Source of the DNA: Taxillus chinensis
Taxonomy: Eukaryota > Streptophyta > Magnoliopsida > Santalales > Loranthaceae
Assembly: GCA_023512835.1 (NCBI GenBank)
Contig: CM042085.1
Span: 49,719,569-49,783,568, forward strand
Direction of reading: 5' to 3'
Length of the DNA stretch: 64,000 nucleotides
The notes under the pieces are model-generated. The model was given only the letters and a program-made list of their open reading frames with translations. It was not told the origin of the DNA and searched no databases. This document shows positions 31,135 through 42,171 of the stretch, piece after piece. Positions within the stretch are counted from its first letter, which is position 1; every line of letters starts with the position of its first letter. The position numbers and the translations under genes were made by a program.

Positions 31135-34108
31135 GTTGGACCCCATTGTGTCCGAGTTGGACATACTAACCCCATGTTTTTCTATATACCATTCTGCCCA
31201 TGCCATATACCTTGTTGAATAGGTCTATAAATGGATACACTTACACGAACGAGGAAGCCCAAAATGGATAACCTTTGCTACAAGTCCCTAAAGTACCCCA
31301 AGACCAATGCCAGGGGATAGAGGAGGAAATTTGGAGAATAATGCACTTGACTGAGCTCATTTCTGATGAAAAACGAAGAAGTTATAACCAAAACAACTTT
31401 CGTTGAAAAACTCAAACTTGCCAAAAGACGGTCAATGCCCCTGGTCAAACTGCCCGGAAAAGTGACTATGCGAAATTCTCCAAAACATCTATTTAGGCAA
31501 ATACGAGTCTTCCTAAACAATATTTAAAAGGTCGTCCGTTTTGGCATTTTAGGTGGGGGTAAAAGGGTAATTAAAAGTTAAAAAAAAATTGACGCAGAGC
31601 CTCAAAGACTCGAAGACTCGAAGACTCGAAGCCTTTGAGTCTTCGACGTAGTAAGCCTTCGTGTCTTCGAGGGATGACCTTCAACCATTGACTTCAGCCT
31701 GTGACCTGCGACCCTTCGACCCACAAATCTTCGAGGATTGACCTTCGATCCTTGACTTCGACCCTCAACTATGACCCTTCGACCCTCGACTACAACCCTT
31801 CGACCCGCGGATCTTCGAGGAGTGATCCATTGACTATTGACCTTCGACCCTTGACCTCCATGTCTTCAACCCTTGACCTATGACCCTTAACCTATGACCC
31901 TTGACCTTCAGGCCTTGCCCTTCGACACTTGACCTCCGACCCGTTGACCTCCATGTCTTCAACCCTTGACCTATGACCCTTAACCTATGACCCTTGACCT
32001 TCAGGCCTTGCCCTTCGACACTTGACCTCCGACCCGTTGACCATTGACCTTCAACCCGTTGACCGTTAACCTTTGACTCGTTGACTGTTCACCTTCGACC
32101 CACCAACCTTCGACCCTGCCGACACTTCAACCTGTCGACACTTTGATCCTTTGACCTTGGATTTTCGCTAATTGCCCTTATTTTCCACGGGTTCTTTCCT
32201 GTGCAGTCACGAGATGTGTTTTTATTAACTGGCAATTGTCAGAGATGCTTTTCAACGCCTGTCAGACGCTTGTGCTCACAAAAGAATGAAAAAGCAATCA
32301 CAAGCTGCCCCATTTTACGCACAGGTCATCCAACCACCAGACAAAAGCCAAAATCTTGCAATTAAAAATGTTAGCATTCATAATAGAGCAATAAATGCAT
32401 AATAATGACGATCCAGCCAAAGTGAGCTAACCCCTTTAAAATCGAGTCTTCTGTCCATAAAAAAAGGGGGAGAACAATTCTACAAAAAAGTAAAAAGGTT
32501 CTGCTACTCTGTTGTCTACCCAGTTTTCACACTCAGTTCTCTGCTCCCAAAAAAACAAAAAACAAAAAAAAGGGAACACCCAGATTATGCCCCAAAAAAA
32601 CCCCCCTCTCTGATTTCCTGTTATTCTCTCTCAAATCCGCTCAACTCCTGCATTCAAAAAACAACTTTCTCCCGTTCTGAAACCAAAAATCTCCCATTCT
32701 TTCTAAATCCTCTTTCCCTAATATCTCATTATAGCTCCTTTTTTTCCAGCAAAAAAAAAAAACACCTCCAGTTTTACCTCCTCTCTCTTACGTTTTCATC
32801 AGAAAAACAAAAAAAACAATTCTTTTTCATTCCCCTATTTCTTACGCCCACTCTCCTTATTTCCAGCCACCAAAAAATCTTAAACCCAAAAAATACATTA
32901 CTCCAATCTCCAAATACCAGGAAATCTTTTTCACAAATCTCGCTGCCAGATTTGTTGTTTCTATTTTCGAGTAGGCGACTATCAGCGCGGACAAGATAGT
33001 TTAAACAGAAGCCCAATGTTGAAGCTTCATTCAAGCCAAGTCAGTTGAGTTAATTTGTATTTGTTTCTTTATTACTTTTCAGCCTATTTTCTTTCCTTTT
33101 TGTGTGTTGTTAGTATATGTTGTATTTTCCTTGTATTTTTTCCTTTTTGTATGTTGTTGATATATGATGTATATGTTGTATGCTGTAATATGTAAAGAAT
33201 AGCAAAGAATGATAAAAAAGGAGAGGGAGAGCAAAAAGAGGCATAAAAAAAGAGGGTAGCTTTATTTTTATTTGTGGATGTCACAATCACACACTCTACA
33301 TTTATTTTGATATATGTGTGTCTTTAGTCATAGTCAAAAACCAAAAAAAATAAAAATAAGTTTCAAGTTTTCACTTGTGATTTAGGTTCAATTCTTTCAA
33401 AAACAAAAAACAAAACAAAAAGAAGGGAGTTTTCAAAAAAAAAATAAAATAAAATAAAATGTTTTTTTAAAAACAAAACAAAACCAAATAAACACAACAA
33501 AAAAAACGTTTGCACACTAAAAACCAAAAAAAAGGGATAAAAAAAAGAGCATATTTCAACTTTAGGACTTCAATTTCCAAAATAACAAAAAATAAAAACA
33601 AGAACAAAAAAACAAAAACGTTTTCAAGACAAAAAAATTACATATTTTCAAAAAAAAAAAGCAAAAAGAACAAAACAAACAAAAAATAAATATTTTCAAA
33701 CTAAAAATCAAAAGATTTCATTTTCCACTTCAAGCAAAAAAACAAAACTTTTAGGATTCCCTTTAGAAATTTAGGATAAATCAATTTTAACCCTAAACTT
33801 TAACAAATAACTTAGCTAAAAATCATAGACTTTCTAGGAAACTCAACCCAATCATGGCAGTGACAATAAATAGAAAACCTCCTTCTCCGAAAATAGATAT
33901 CGAAAGGGCACTATAGGGGTGCTAATCCTTTCCTACACGTAACCAACTCCCGAACCCTTCTCTGATGATGCAAACCACACCTTAAACTACTCAAAGTAGA
34001 GGGTATCCAACTATACCCCAAAAACAGTTGGTGGTGACTCTAAATTTCTCACCATTGGTTTAGTTTAAGCCCACCCCAAACGAGCCCGGATGAAAACCAG
34101 TGTTGACA
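31135..34108 (+). mobile_element. Tat copy A 3' LTR
   Basis: A 2,974-bp LTR starting TGTTGGACCCCATTGTGTCC and ending AACCAGTGTTGACA. It holds the TTCGACC array (about 31590-32165), a long A-rich stretch (about 32540-33800) and, near the end, GTTGGTGGTGACTCTAAATT, a motif seen near the LTR ends of many Tat elements. The right flank ATGTC (34109-34113) pairs with TTGTC at 11196-11200. Assignment of the exact 3' end rests on this duplication and on the SIRE gag frame resuming just after it. Confidence 0.82.
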
Positions 34109-34113
34109 ATGTC

Positions 34114-36638
34114 AGTTGCTTCTTTTATTTGGGTTTTCTTGGAAGAGTTACTCCTTTGAGATTTAGATTTTGATTTGCTAGAACAACCCTTTTCTAACGA
34201 ACTGATCTTTATTAAAATGAACTTGATTACAAAGTCAGTCATCAGATAGACTCCAACACTCGTAGTGATAATGGCCTATTTCTCTACAGATGGAACAAAT
34301 ACTATGATGCAGAGCAAAAATAGGGGATACGGGTTTCTTAAGTTTAATAGGTTTTTTACTCTATTCCCTATGGCCTAGTCCTTTGCGATTGGGTGACGCG
34401 CCCTTGGCCCTAGATGCGTCTGCCTTTGCCTTTTCTTTCTTTCTGGGTGCTACAGTTTCGGCTTTAATTGCAGTAGCCTTCCCTTCATCTTTAGGTACGG
34501 GTGCTACAACTTCGGGATCAGCAGTAACAGCCTCTATTCCATAATCATAAGCTATGGTGCCACCTGAAATAAAACCATCCAATGGTTTAGATGTACTAAC
34601 AGGATAAAGGTTGGTTAATTTCGGAATGAAGTCCGAAGGACACTCAGTAGTTTGTGTGGAGGTTGATGGTTCAGAGCCAAGGCCAGATTTAACTCGGATG
34701 TCGTCCGGATCAGTCCTAAACGTAAAAGCTATTTCCCCCGATTTTAGCCGCTTAAGATTTATTTCCTTTTCCTTTTCGAGTTCATTCTCGAGTCTTTTAA
34801 GATTAATTGTTAGGTCATGTAACCTTCCCTTCATCTTTAGGTATAGGTGCTACTACTTCAGGATTAGCAGTAACAGCCTCTATTCCATAATCATAAGCTA
34901 TGGTGCCACCTGAAATAAAACCATCCAATGGTTTAGATGTACTAACAGGATAAAGGTTGGTTAATTTCGGAATGAAGTCCGAAGGACACTCAGTAGTTTG
35001 TGTGGAGGTTGATGGTTTGGAGCCAAGGCCAGGTTTAACTCAGATATCGTCTGGATCAGTCCTAAACATAGAGGCTATTTCCCCTAATTTTAGCCACTTA
35101 TGATTTATTTCCTTTTCCTTTTCAAGTTCATTCTCGAGTCTTTTAAGATTAATAATTAGGCCATTTAAGTTGGTATTTAGCAAATGATTTTCAGCTCTAA
35201 GATCATGATACCAAGCCTCTTTACTCCTAAAGTCAGCGATGTCTTTTTCAAGTTTAGAAACAGTGTATTCAAAATGTTTAGCCTGACCATTCATGTCTTT
35301 GTACATTTGAGTAATTATTAATCTCTCATTATTTTCATGATCATATTCAGCAGTAAGAGATTCTAATATACTCATAAGCTCAAACATAGAAGGTACCTCA
35401 GTGTTTGCCATGAGGCAGACGTTCAGCTTCTCGGTTAACTCATCATTAGAGGATTCCTCCTCTTCTTCCGAGCCACTGACGTACTTTGAGACGAATGCCT
35501 TCCTCTTATTCTTGTTGGTTTCTGAGGTGGAGCGTAGGCATTTAACCTTGTCACTTTTATCAGCCATCTTTGATTTAGATTTACAATCCTTGGCCCAATG
35601 ACCCGGTTTCCCATAGTTGTAGCAGTCTTAGGAAGTAGACTCTGATCGCTCATTTCTTCTTGATGATGATAAGGAACCTCTTCAGAATCCTTTTATGCTT
35701 TTCCTCAGGAACCACTCAAAGGATTTGACCAGAAGATCTATTTCTTCTTCAACGTCCGAGTCAGAGTTCTCTGACTCTTTCGTATTATCATCCCGCTATA
35801 TTCTCAGACATTCCGTAGCTTTAAAAGCTACCCCCTTTTCTTTTCGAACTATTTTCTCATCTCGGTCAATGTATTTAAACCTGACCTCATAAGTCCGTAG
35901 CTCACCATAGAATTCTTCAAGGGGAGCATACTGCCAGTTCTTGTTAGCTTGCATCTGGAGTTGCATGGAGTAGTAGTGATCTAGCAAGGAGCGGAAAAAC
36001 TTGTTGTCGATTTGGATTTGAGTGTAATACTTATTGATAGTTTTCAAGTCGAGAATGAGGTTGTCGAATCTCCAGTAGATACTCTCGGGGGATTCGCTAG
36101 GTTTATGAGTGAAGCTCTCAAAGTTCTGTCTGAGAGCACAGATGACGTTCTGCATTTGGGACTGACTTCCCTCATAGAGGATTGTTAGTATATCTCAGAC
36201 AGCTTTCGCTGTCGTGCAGCCCTGGACGTCCTTGAAAGCTTCAGAATCCAAAGACAATGTTACATAAGCCAGAGCCTTTTCGCTAACATACTACCAGGCT
36301 CTTTCCTCGTTGGTGAGTTCAGCATCAGTCTTTGGCCTTCTAACTCCGTTTTCTCGGATAGTCATCGGAATAGGTAGCTCCTGATGAAGACAGGGCCACA
36401 TGAGATGATCATGACATATTATGAACATTCTCATGCGAGCTTTCCACTTGGAGAAAAGCTCAGGTGTGAACTTTGGCAGTTTCATCAAAGTGAAACTAGA
36501 ACTCCGTTCTTGAGGAGTAGTAGGTTGAGTACTTGTGCTCGGATCGATATATTCACTGCTACTGTGGTTGGGGAGGGGCTCTTGTGCACCTCCGGAGTTA
36601 AGGCGAGTGTTGAACAACATATTGCTTTCTTCGGCCAT
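34114..36638 (-). pseudogene. SIRE gag
   Basis: Opens with MAEESNMLFNTRLNSGG at 36638, about 45 bp after the primer-binding site. The UBN2-like gag region covers LPKFTPELFSKWKARMRMF and, after a stop near 36290, QNVICALRQNFESFTHKPSE and FRSLLDHYYSMQLQM. A zinc knuckle DCYNYGKPGHWAKDC follows near 35620-35580, with the second Cys changed to Tyr. Next is an acidic Ser/Glu-rich stretch (VSGSEEEEESSNDELTEKLN) and a coiled coil (LKRLENELEKEKEINHK). A Lys-rich tail ends at 34114, where the Tat LTR interrupts it. The coiled-coil part is duplicated (34481-35172). Several stops make it inactive. Confidence 0.9.
34481..35172. repeat. Tandem duplication of about 346 bp in SIRE gag
   Basis: Units 34481-34826 and 34827-35172 both start CCCTTCATCTTTAGGTA and are nearly identical, encoding the coiled coil and the segment SKPLDGFISGGTIAYDYG. 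The two units are in different frames and the second has a stop in TDPDDI*VK. The close identity suggests it is younger than the 320-bp duplication in pol. Confidence 0.9.
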
Positions 36639-36682
36639 TGTTGAGAGAGAGAAAGAGTGGGATCTCTACTTTGAGCAGGTAG

Positions 36683-36698
36683 ACTTGCTCTGATACCC
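36683..36698 (-). other. Primer-binding site of the SIRE element
   Basis: The minus strand reads GGGTATCAGAGCAAGT, the tRNA-iMet site with its first base changed (T to G) compared with the copy at 2306-2291. It lies directly after the 5' LTR end. Confidence 0.85.
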
Positions 36699-36700
36699 CT

Positions 36701-38106
36701 TGTTGGTCCCTGGGAGCCTAGAGGGGGTTGAATAGGCTCTAATCGAAAACTCTTTTTCATCTCTGGCATAACAGTTGATCTGGTTAAAAGATAGAATCAG
36801 TGCGAAAGATAACCAAATAGTAGAAGTATTCTATTTTATTATCAAAAGATAATTACAACAAAATATAGCAGATTAAAGCTGATAAAGCTTTTCGATCTAC
36901 TGAAAACTCTCTAGTACTCTATTTCACTGTTACTCACACATTAGCCAAAATAATCTCTGAGAGCTCTTATACATGTACACGTTTTATATGAAAATATACA
37001 AGTCTTAATATATATAGCCATCCGTTGAAAAACATTCTTGGAACATGATCTTCCGAGCACCGTGTAACGTTGAATTCTTCTCGAAAATGTTTCTGCTTTA
37101 ATTGTTGCGGATATGGAGCTCAAGATCTTGGGTCTTTAAACATTGAATTACTTCGCATGGCCTAAGTACAATTAAAGCCCTGTCCACATCTCTGTGTGTT
37201 CCACGTGTAAGATGATTTAGATCTTCAACAGGTCTGTCTTTCCTCGGGACACAGCGAGCTAATGACTTTAAATGCGAAGTTGATAAGATGAAGTAGCGTC
37301 TTCTTAATCCCTCGTAAAGTTCCATACTCCGTGTTAATGAAGCTCGAATCCTTACTCTGTGTCAGTGGTTGCTTACTATGTATTAGTTTGATACTGGAAT
37401 CCTTATTCCATGTCAGCACTTCCTTACTCCGTATGAACAAGAGTCGGAGAGCTTACTCCGTATCAGCGCTACCTTATTCCACTTGAGATCCTTACTCCGC
37501 ATGAGTTCCTTACTCCACAAGAGTAAAAGGTCCAAATGGCTTACTCTGTGTTAGCGCATCCTTACTCCACTCGAATAAAAGGTTCGAATTCCTTACTCCA
37601 CATCACTTTTCCTTACTCCGTGCGAACAAAGGACTCAGGTCCTTATTCCATATAAGCCCTTCCTTACTCTGCATGAATGAAAGACTTGGATTCCTTACTC
37701 CGTGTCTTCATGTCCTTAGTCAGCTTGAGTGGAAGACCTAGCTTTTTAGTCCGCGATAGTTTTTTCTTACTCCGTGCAAGATGTAGACTAGAATTCTTAT
37801 TCCGCATCTATTTAACTTAGTCCATTTAAGTGTAAGACGCGGATTCCTTAGTCCGTAACTTTAAGCATTTGGTCCGCACGAGTAATCCTTATTCCATATG
37901 AAGACTTGGTTATTTACTAAGTGTTTGACGACACACACGCTGGTCCGGATCAGGATTATGTATCCTGTCCTTAGCTTTGCTCTCACGAGTGAAAGTCCAG
38001 ATTAAAGTTATATCTTTTGCAACAACTGAGAATAAACAGACAAGGTCTCAAATCAAATTACATAGGGTTTTATCCGCATCATCCAAATTCTGGGTTTGAT
38101 CCAACA
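36701..38106 (-). mobile_element. SIRE 5' LTR
   Basis: A 1,406-bp LTR, sense strand TGTTGGATCAAACCC to AGGGACCAACA. A TATA-like run (TATATATTAA, minus) lies near 37008-37020. The U3 array of CCTTACTCCG units covers about 37325-37900. The high-coordinate flank is GCACA (38107-38111), inside a Tat LTR. No matching duplication is available because the other end of this tandem element lies outside the window. Confidence 0.9.
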
Positions 38107-39176
38107 GCACATGTGACCGACAGGCATTGAAAAGCATCTGCACAACTAATACCAACACATCCCGTGAAGAAATAGTGAGCGAGCCCGTGGATAGGCCAAA
38201 CAGTGAAGGTCAAAGGTTGGTAGGGTCGAAGGTCAGTGGAGGCTCGGATCCGGATCAATGGAAGGCTCAGATCATGAGACGTTTATTCCGAATGATTGGA
38301 GCTTAATCCGGATCAGTGGAAGGCTCGGATCCTTATTCCGTATCAGTGGAGGCTTAGTCCGGATCAATGGAAGGCTCAGATCCTTACCCCATATCAATGG
38401 AAGCTTAGTTCGGATCAATGGAAGGCTTGGATCCTTATTCCGTGTCAGTGGAAGCTTAGTCCGGATCAATAGAAGGCTCAGATCCTTACTCCGTATTAGT
38501 GGAAGCTTAGTTCGGATCAATAGAAAGCTTAGATCCTTACTCCGTATTAGCGGAAGCTTAGTCCGGAGCAATGGAAGACTCGGATCCTTACTCCATATCA
38601 ATGGAGGCTTACTCCGTATCAGTGGAAGTTTAGTCCGGGTGTATGGAAGGCTCGGATCCTTACTCCGTATCTGTGGAACTTTTAATTACCCTTTTACCCC
38701 CACCCAAAATGCCAAAAAGGATGAACTTTTGGGGATTGTTTGGGAAGCCCCGTATTTGCCTAAATAGTCATTTTGGAGAATCTCACATGGTCACATTTTC
38801 GGGCCCTTTGACCAGGGGTATTGACCGTCTTTTGGCAAGTTTGACTTTTACCGACGCATATTGTTTTGGCCATAACTTCTTCGTTTTAAGTCGGAATTGA
38901 GCACGGTCCAGTGCATTAGTCTCCAAATTTCATTCCCTATCACCTAGTGTTGGCCTTGGGGTACTTTTGGGGCTTGTAGTAGAGGTTCTCAGTTTTGAGA
39001 TTCCCATTCATGTCATAATGTATCCATCTTGTGCAAATTAAGGTTAACATCAACTTCAAATCATTCCTTGATAGTGGGGGATCTTTATGGACCTGTTCAA
39101 CAAGGTATATGGCATGGGTAGAAAGGTATATCAGATGGGGTTAGTATGTCCAACCCAGACAAAATGGGGTCCAGCA
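38107..39176 (-). mobile_element. Tat LTR (C), 5' part, interrupted by SIRE
   Basis: The minus strand reads TGCTGGACCCCATTTTGTCT from 39176, equivalent to the TGTTGGACCCC start at 31135 (one base changed). Its distal sequence at 38107-38220 aligns with the 3' LTR around 32200-32270. The SIRE element enters at 38106 and the rest is out of view. In place of the TTCGACC array of copy A it has a CGGAGTAAGG array (38240-38690). It lies directly in the protease gene of Tat copy B. Confidence 0.85.
38240..38690. repeat. Array of CGGATCCTTACTCCGTATCA units in the Tat C LTR
   Basis: About nine to ten units of roughly 48-51 bp, read on the plus strand as GGCTCGGATCCTTACTCCGT + ATCAGTGGAAGCTTAGTCC. In the LTR sense direction the unit is CGGAGTAAGGATCCGAGCC. 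A homologous array in the opposite orientation lies at 59258-59600. Confidence 0.92.
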
Positions 39177-39800
39177 CTCATCAACAATGGCTCTACCTTG
39201 AACATTATGCCCTTACATATACTACAACAACTTTCAATTGACGCATCCTATATGTGTTCCCGTAAGATGAAGCTACAGGCATTCAATGGAGAAAAATGTG
39301 ACGTGGTGGGTACTCTAGACATCCCACTCTTGATTGGAGCAACTACATTTATGGTAGAATTTAAGGTGATGGACATTACGCCATATTATAGATGTTTGTT
39401 GGGAAGACCCTCGATCCACATGGTTGGAGTAATACCATCAAGCCTCCACCAAAAGATGAAATTTGTGATGGGAGACCAACTCATTTGCATATCTGGAGAG
39501 ACGAGTTTCCTCGTCATGAATCCAGCATCAGTCCATTATATTGAAAACAACGAAGATGTACCAAAATGCTCTTATCATGTTTTGAGATGGTGAATGTCGC
39601 CTCTGCCACAAGCCATCATCTCTCGAAGGCTGCAAGAATGGTTGCAACCACCATGATCAAGCAAGGGTATAAACTAGAGCAAGGATTAGGTTAGAAAGGT
39701 CAAGAAATTCAGATGCCGCGAACCATTCGAGAAAATATCAAGAAGTTTGGGTTGAGTTATATACCTACAAGAGATGACAGGCATAAAGAAGCTGCCAAAA
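39177..39800 (+). pseudogene. Tat copy B protease and decayed G-patch
   Basis: Starts at LINNGSTLNIMPLHILQQL: the catalytic Asp of the D-N-G motif has become Asn. Continues with VVGTLDIPLLIGATTFMVEF and YYRCLLGRPSIHMVG up to SYHVLRW and a stop at 39593. After a frameshift a G-patch remnant (TMIKQGYKLEQGLG) is followed by a stop. Compared with copy A, about 0.5 kb is missing after about 39800. The N-terminal part is absent because the Tat C LTR lies here. Confidence 0.85.
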
Positions 39801-40397
39801 AGAAAGAAATCAAACGCTATCTTCATGACATATGCATACAATATTTAGTTACCAACTTATCATTCTCGTATAAGCAGGTATCATGATGTCAATGAAGACA
39901 TAGTATACAAAAACAAAACGAGATGCCTATGTTTTGACCAAAATCCAAACTGGGAGCAGCCAGTGTTTGAAGTTGATGAGACTGAGGTAGAAGAGACACC
40001 TAAACTACCAGGAGAGATTATATGCTTATTGGAAAGGGATGATCATTTATCCATTCCAAGTGAAAACCAGTAGAAACAGTGAATTTGGGGACGGTAGCCG
40101 AACCAAGAGAATTGAGGGTAGAGTCCTTAATAGTTACTAACATCAAGAAGCAGTTAATTGAGTTGTTAAGGAGCTACATAGATATTTTTGCATGGTCATA
40201 TCAAGATATGATGGGATTAGACACAAATGTAGTGCAACATCAAATACCAGTGAAGCTAGAATGCACGCTAGTTCAGCAGAAATTGAGAAGAATGAGACCT
40301 GAGGTGCTACTGAAAATTAAAGAAAAGGTCAAAAAGCAATGAGATGCAGGTTTTCTAAGTGTCCCCCACTATCCAGAATGGGTGGCCAATGTTTTAC
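39801..40397 (+). pseudogene. Tat copy B RT, N-terminal part
   Basis: Contains LVEPRELRV-type linker (TVAEPRELRVESLIVTN), SYIDIFAWSYQDMMGLD and QQKLRRMRPEVLLKIKEKV. Next comes a stop TGA at 40340-40342 and GFLSVPHYPEWVANVL up to the solo LTR. It keeps some residues that copy A has lost: Gln at the copy A stop 25738 and Glu in HYPEW. Confidence 0.87.
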
Positions 40398-41833
40398 TGT
40401 TGTTTCCTGGGAGCTTAGAGGGGGTGAATAGGCTCTAATCGAAAACTCTTCGCTCGTCTCTGGCACAATACATATCTGGTTAAGAGATATAATCAATGCG
40501 GAAGATAACCAGATAGTGGAAGTATTTTGTTTTGTTATCAAGAGATAATTAGAACAAAATAAAAGCAGATTAAAGCTTGTAAAGCTTTTCGATCTACTGA
40601 ACAATTCTCTTACACTTTGTTTACATGTACTCAAACACTAGCCAATTTTATCTCTATGAGCTCTTGTACATACACGCACGTATATATTTTGTATTACACC
40701 TTGCGTGCGTATCCACACACACTTTAAAAATATACAAGTGTTAATATATATAACCATCCGTGAAAAACATCTTTGGAACTTGTTCTTCCGAGCAACGTGC
40801 AGCATTGACTGTTCCTCGGAAATTTCTCTGCCTCGATTGCAATGGATGTGGAGCTCAAGATCTTGGGTTTATAAAGCATAAGTGTCTTCGCGTGTTCCCA
40901 AGTGCAGTTAAAGTTATGTCCACATATCCGTGTGATCCACGTGTAAGATGTTTTAGGTTTTCAACGAGTTTGTCTTACATCGGGACGCAGCGAGCTGACG
41001 ACTTTGAATGCGAAGATGATAAGTTAAAGTAGCGTCTTCTTAGTCCGTCATAAAGTTCCTTACTCCATGTTAATGAAGCTCGGATCCTTACTCCATGTCA
41101 GTGGTTGCTCACTCCATGTCAGTTTGATACTGGAATCTTTATTCCGTGTCAGCGCTTCCTTATTCCGTATGAACTAAAAGTCCAGAGAGCTTACTCCGTA
41201 TCAGCGCTTCCTTACTCCACACGAGTTCCTTACTCCGCATGAGTTGAAAGGTCCGGATGGCTTACTCCGTATTAGCGCATCCTTACTCCGCTTGAGTAAA
41301 AGGTTCGGATTCCTTTCTCTACATCTATTTTCCTTACTCCGTGCGAATAAAAGATTTGGGTCCTTATTCCGTACAAGTCGTTCCTTACTCTGCATGTATG
41401 AAAGACTCGAATTCCTTACTCTATGTCTTCTTGTCTTTAGTCCGCTTGAGTGGAAGACTTAGCTTTTTATTCCGTGATAACTATCTCTTACTCCGTACTA
41501 GATGTAGACTAGGATTCTTATTCTGCATCTATTTGACTTAGTCCATTAAGGTGTTAGACGCAGATTCCTTAGTCCGTAGCTTTAACTGTTTAGTCCGTAC
41601 GAATGATCCTTATTCAATATGAAATGTAGACTTGGTTATTTACCAAGTGTTTGATGATACTCACGTTTGTTCGAATCAGGATTATGTATCCTGTCCTCAA
41701 CTTTGCTTTCACGAGTGAAGGTCCGGATTAAGATCATATCTTTTGTAACAACTTATGAATAAACATGCAATGTCTCAAATCAAATTACATAGGGTTTTAT
41801 CCGCATCATCCAAATTCTGGGCTTGATCCAACA
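40398..41833 (-). mobile_element. Solo SIRE LTR in Tat copy B (TSD TTTAC/TGTAC)
   Basis: A 1,436-bp LTR, sense strand TGTTGGATCAAGCCC to AGGAAACAACA. Flanks are TTTAC (40393-40397) and TGTAC (41834-41838), one mismatch. RT sequence resumes directly after it. Copy A shows the empty site near 25890 (CCAATGTTGTACCAGTACC). Confidence 0.9.
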
Positions 41834-42171
41834 TGTACTAGTACCGAAAAAAGGAGGCAAGGTCCACATGTGTCTCGATTATATAGATTTGAATTGGGCC
41901 AGTCCGAAAGATAACTTTCTGCTTCTTCATATTGATACCCTAGTGGATAATATAGCAAAACATGCTTTATTCTCATTCATGGACAGATTCTCAGGCTATA
42001 ATCAGATTCGAATGGCCCCAAAACACAAAGAGAGGACTACTTTCACGACACTTTGGGGCACATTTTCCTATAACGTGATGCCTTTTGGTCTGAAAAATGC
42101 AGGAGCGACCTATTAGGGAGTCATGATGACACTATTTCATGACATGATACATAAAGAAGTCAAAGTATATG
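41834..42171 (+). pseudogene. Tat copy B RT, palm region, cut by the N gap
   Basis: Reads VPKKGGKVHMCLDYIDLNWA, then DTLVDNIAKHALFSFMDRFS, MPFGLKNAGATY, a stop at 42114-42116 and MMTLFHDMIHKEVKVY. It stops at the gap just before the YVDD motif. Confidence 0.88.

Larger units (their letters stand above)
11201..34108 (+). mobile_element. Tat/Ogre-type Gypsy retrotransposon (copy A) with nested insertions
   Basis: Layout: truncated 5' LTR 11201-12519, gag-upstream frame, gag, protease with G-patch, RT, RNase H, second RNase H, integrase to 28803, a tandem-repeat 3' untranslated region, polypurine tract, and 3' LTR 31135-34108. Gypsy order (integrase last), the second RNase H and the 3' repeat array place it in the Tat lineage. 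Inserts are a solo SIRE LTR (15058-16417) and a CACTA element (17241-24360). Without them the element is about 14.4 kb. Flanks are TTGTC (11196-11200) and ATGTC (34109-34113), a 4/5 match. By hand the LTR starts differ at about 20 of the first 230 bases, so the insertion is old. Confidence 0.88.
2309..38106 (-). mobile_element. SIRE-lineage Copia retrotransposon, split by a Tat insertion
   Basis: On the minus strand the order is: 5' LTR 38106-36701, primer-binding site, gag 36638-34114, [Tat element 34108-11201], protease, integrase, RT, RNase H to 7373, a 1.8-kb noncoding stretch, env-like frame 5617-3732, 3' LTR 3670-2309. Without the Tat insert the element is about 12.9 kb. Domain order protease-integrase-RT defines Copia. 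A large gag with coiled coil plus an extra frame after pol points to the SIRE lineage. The gag frame and the pol frame join at the Tat insertion point, flanked by GACAA/GACAT (minus strand), an almost perfect 5-bp duplication. All frames carry stops. Confidence 0.85.

Noticed and set aside
34020..34060. GTTGGTGGTGACTCTAAATT as a tRNA-Arg primer-binding site
   Set aside because: It lies about 50-70 bp inside the end of the 3' LTR as set by the target duplication, so it cannot act as the primer site of this copy; kept only as a Tat LTR motif.
38258..38767. A 169-codon open frame rich in ISGSLVRINGRL-type repeats
   Set aside because: It is the CGGATCCTTACTCCG array of a Tat LTR read in one frame. 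The same array on the other strand (38601-38272) is also open, as expected of a stop-poor repeat.
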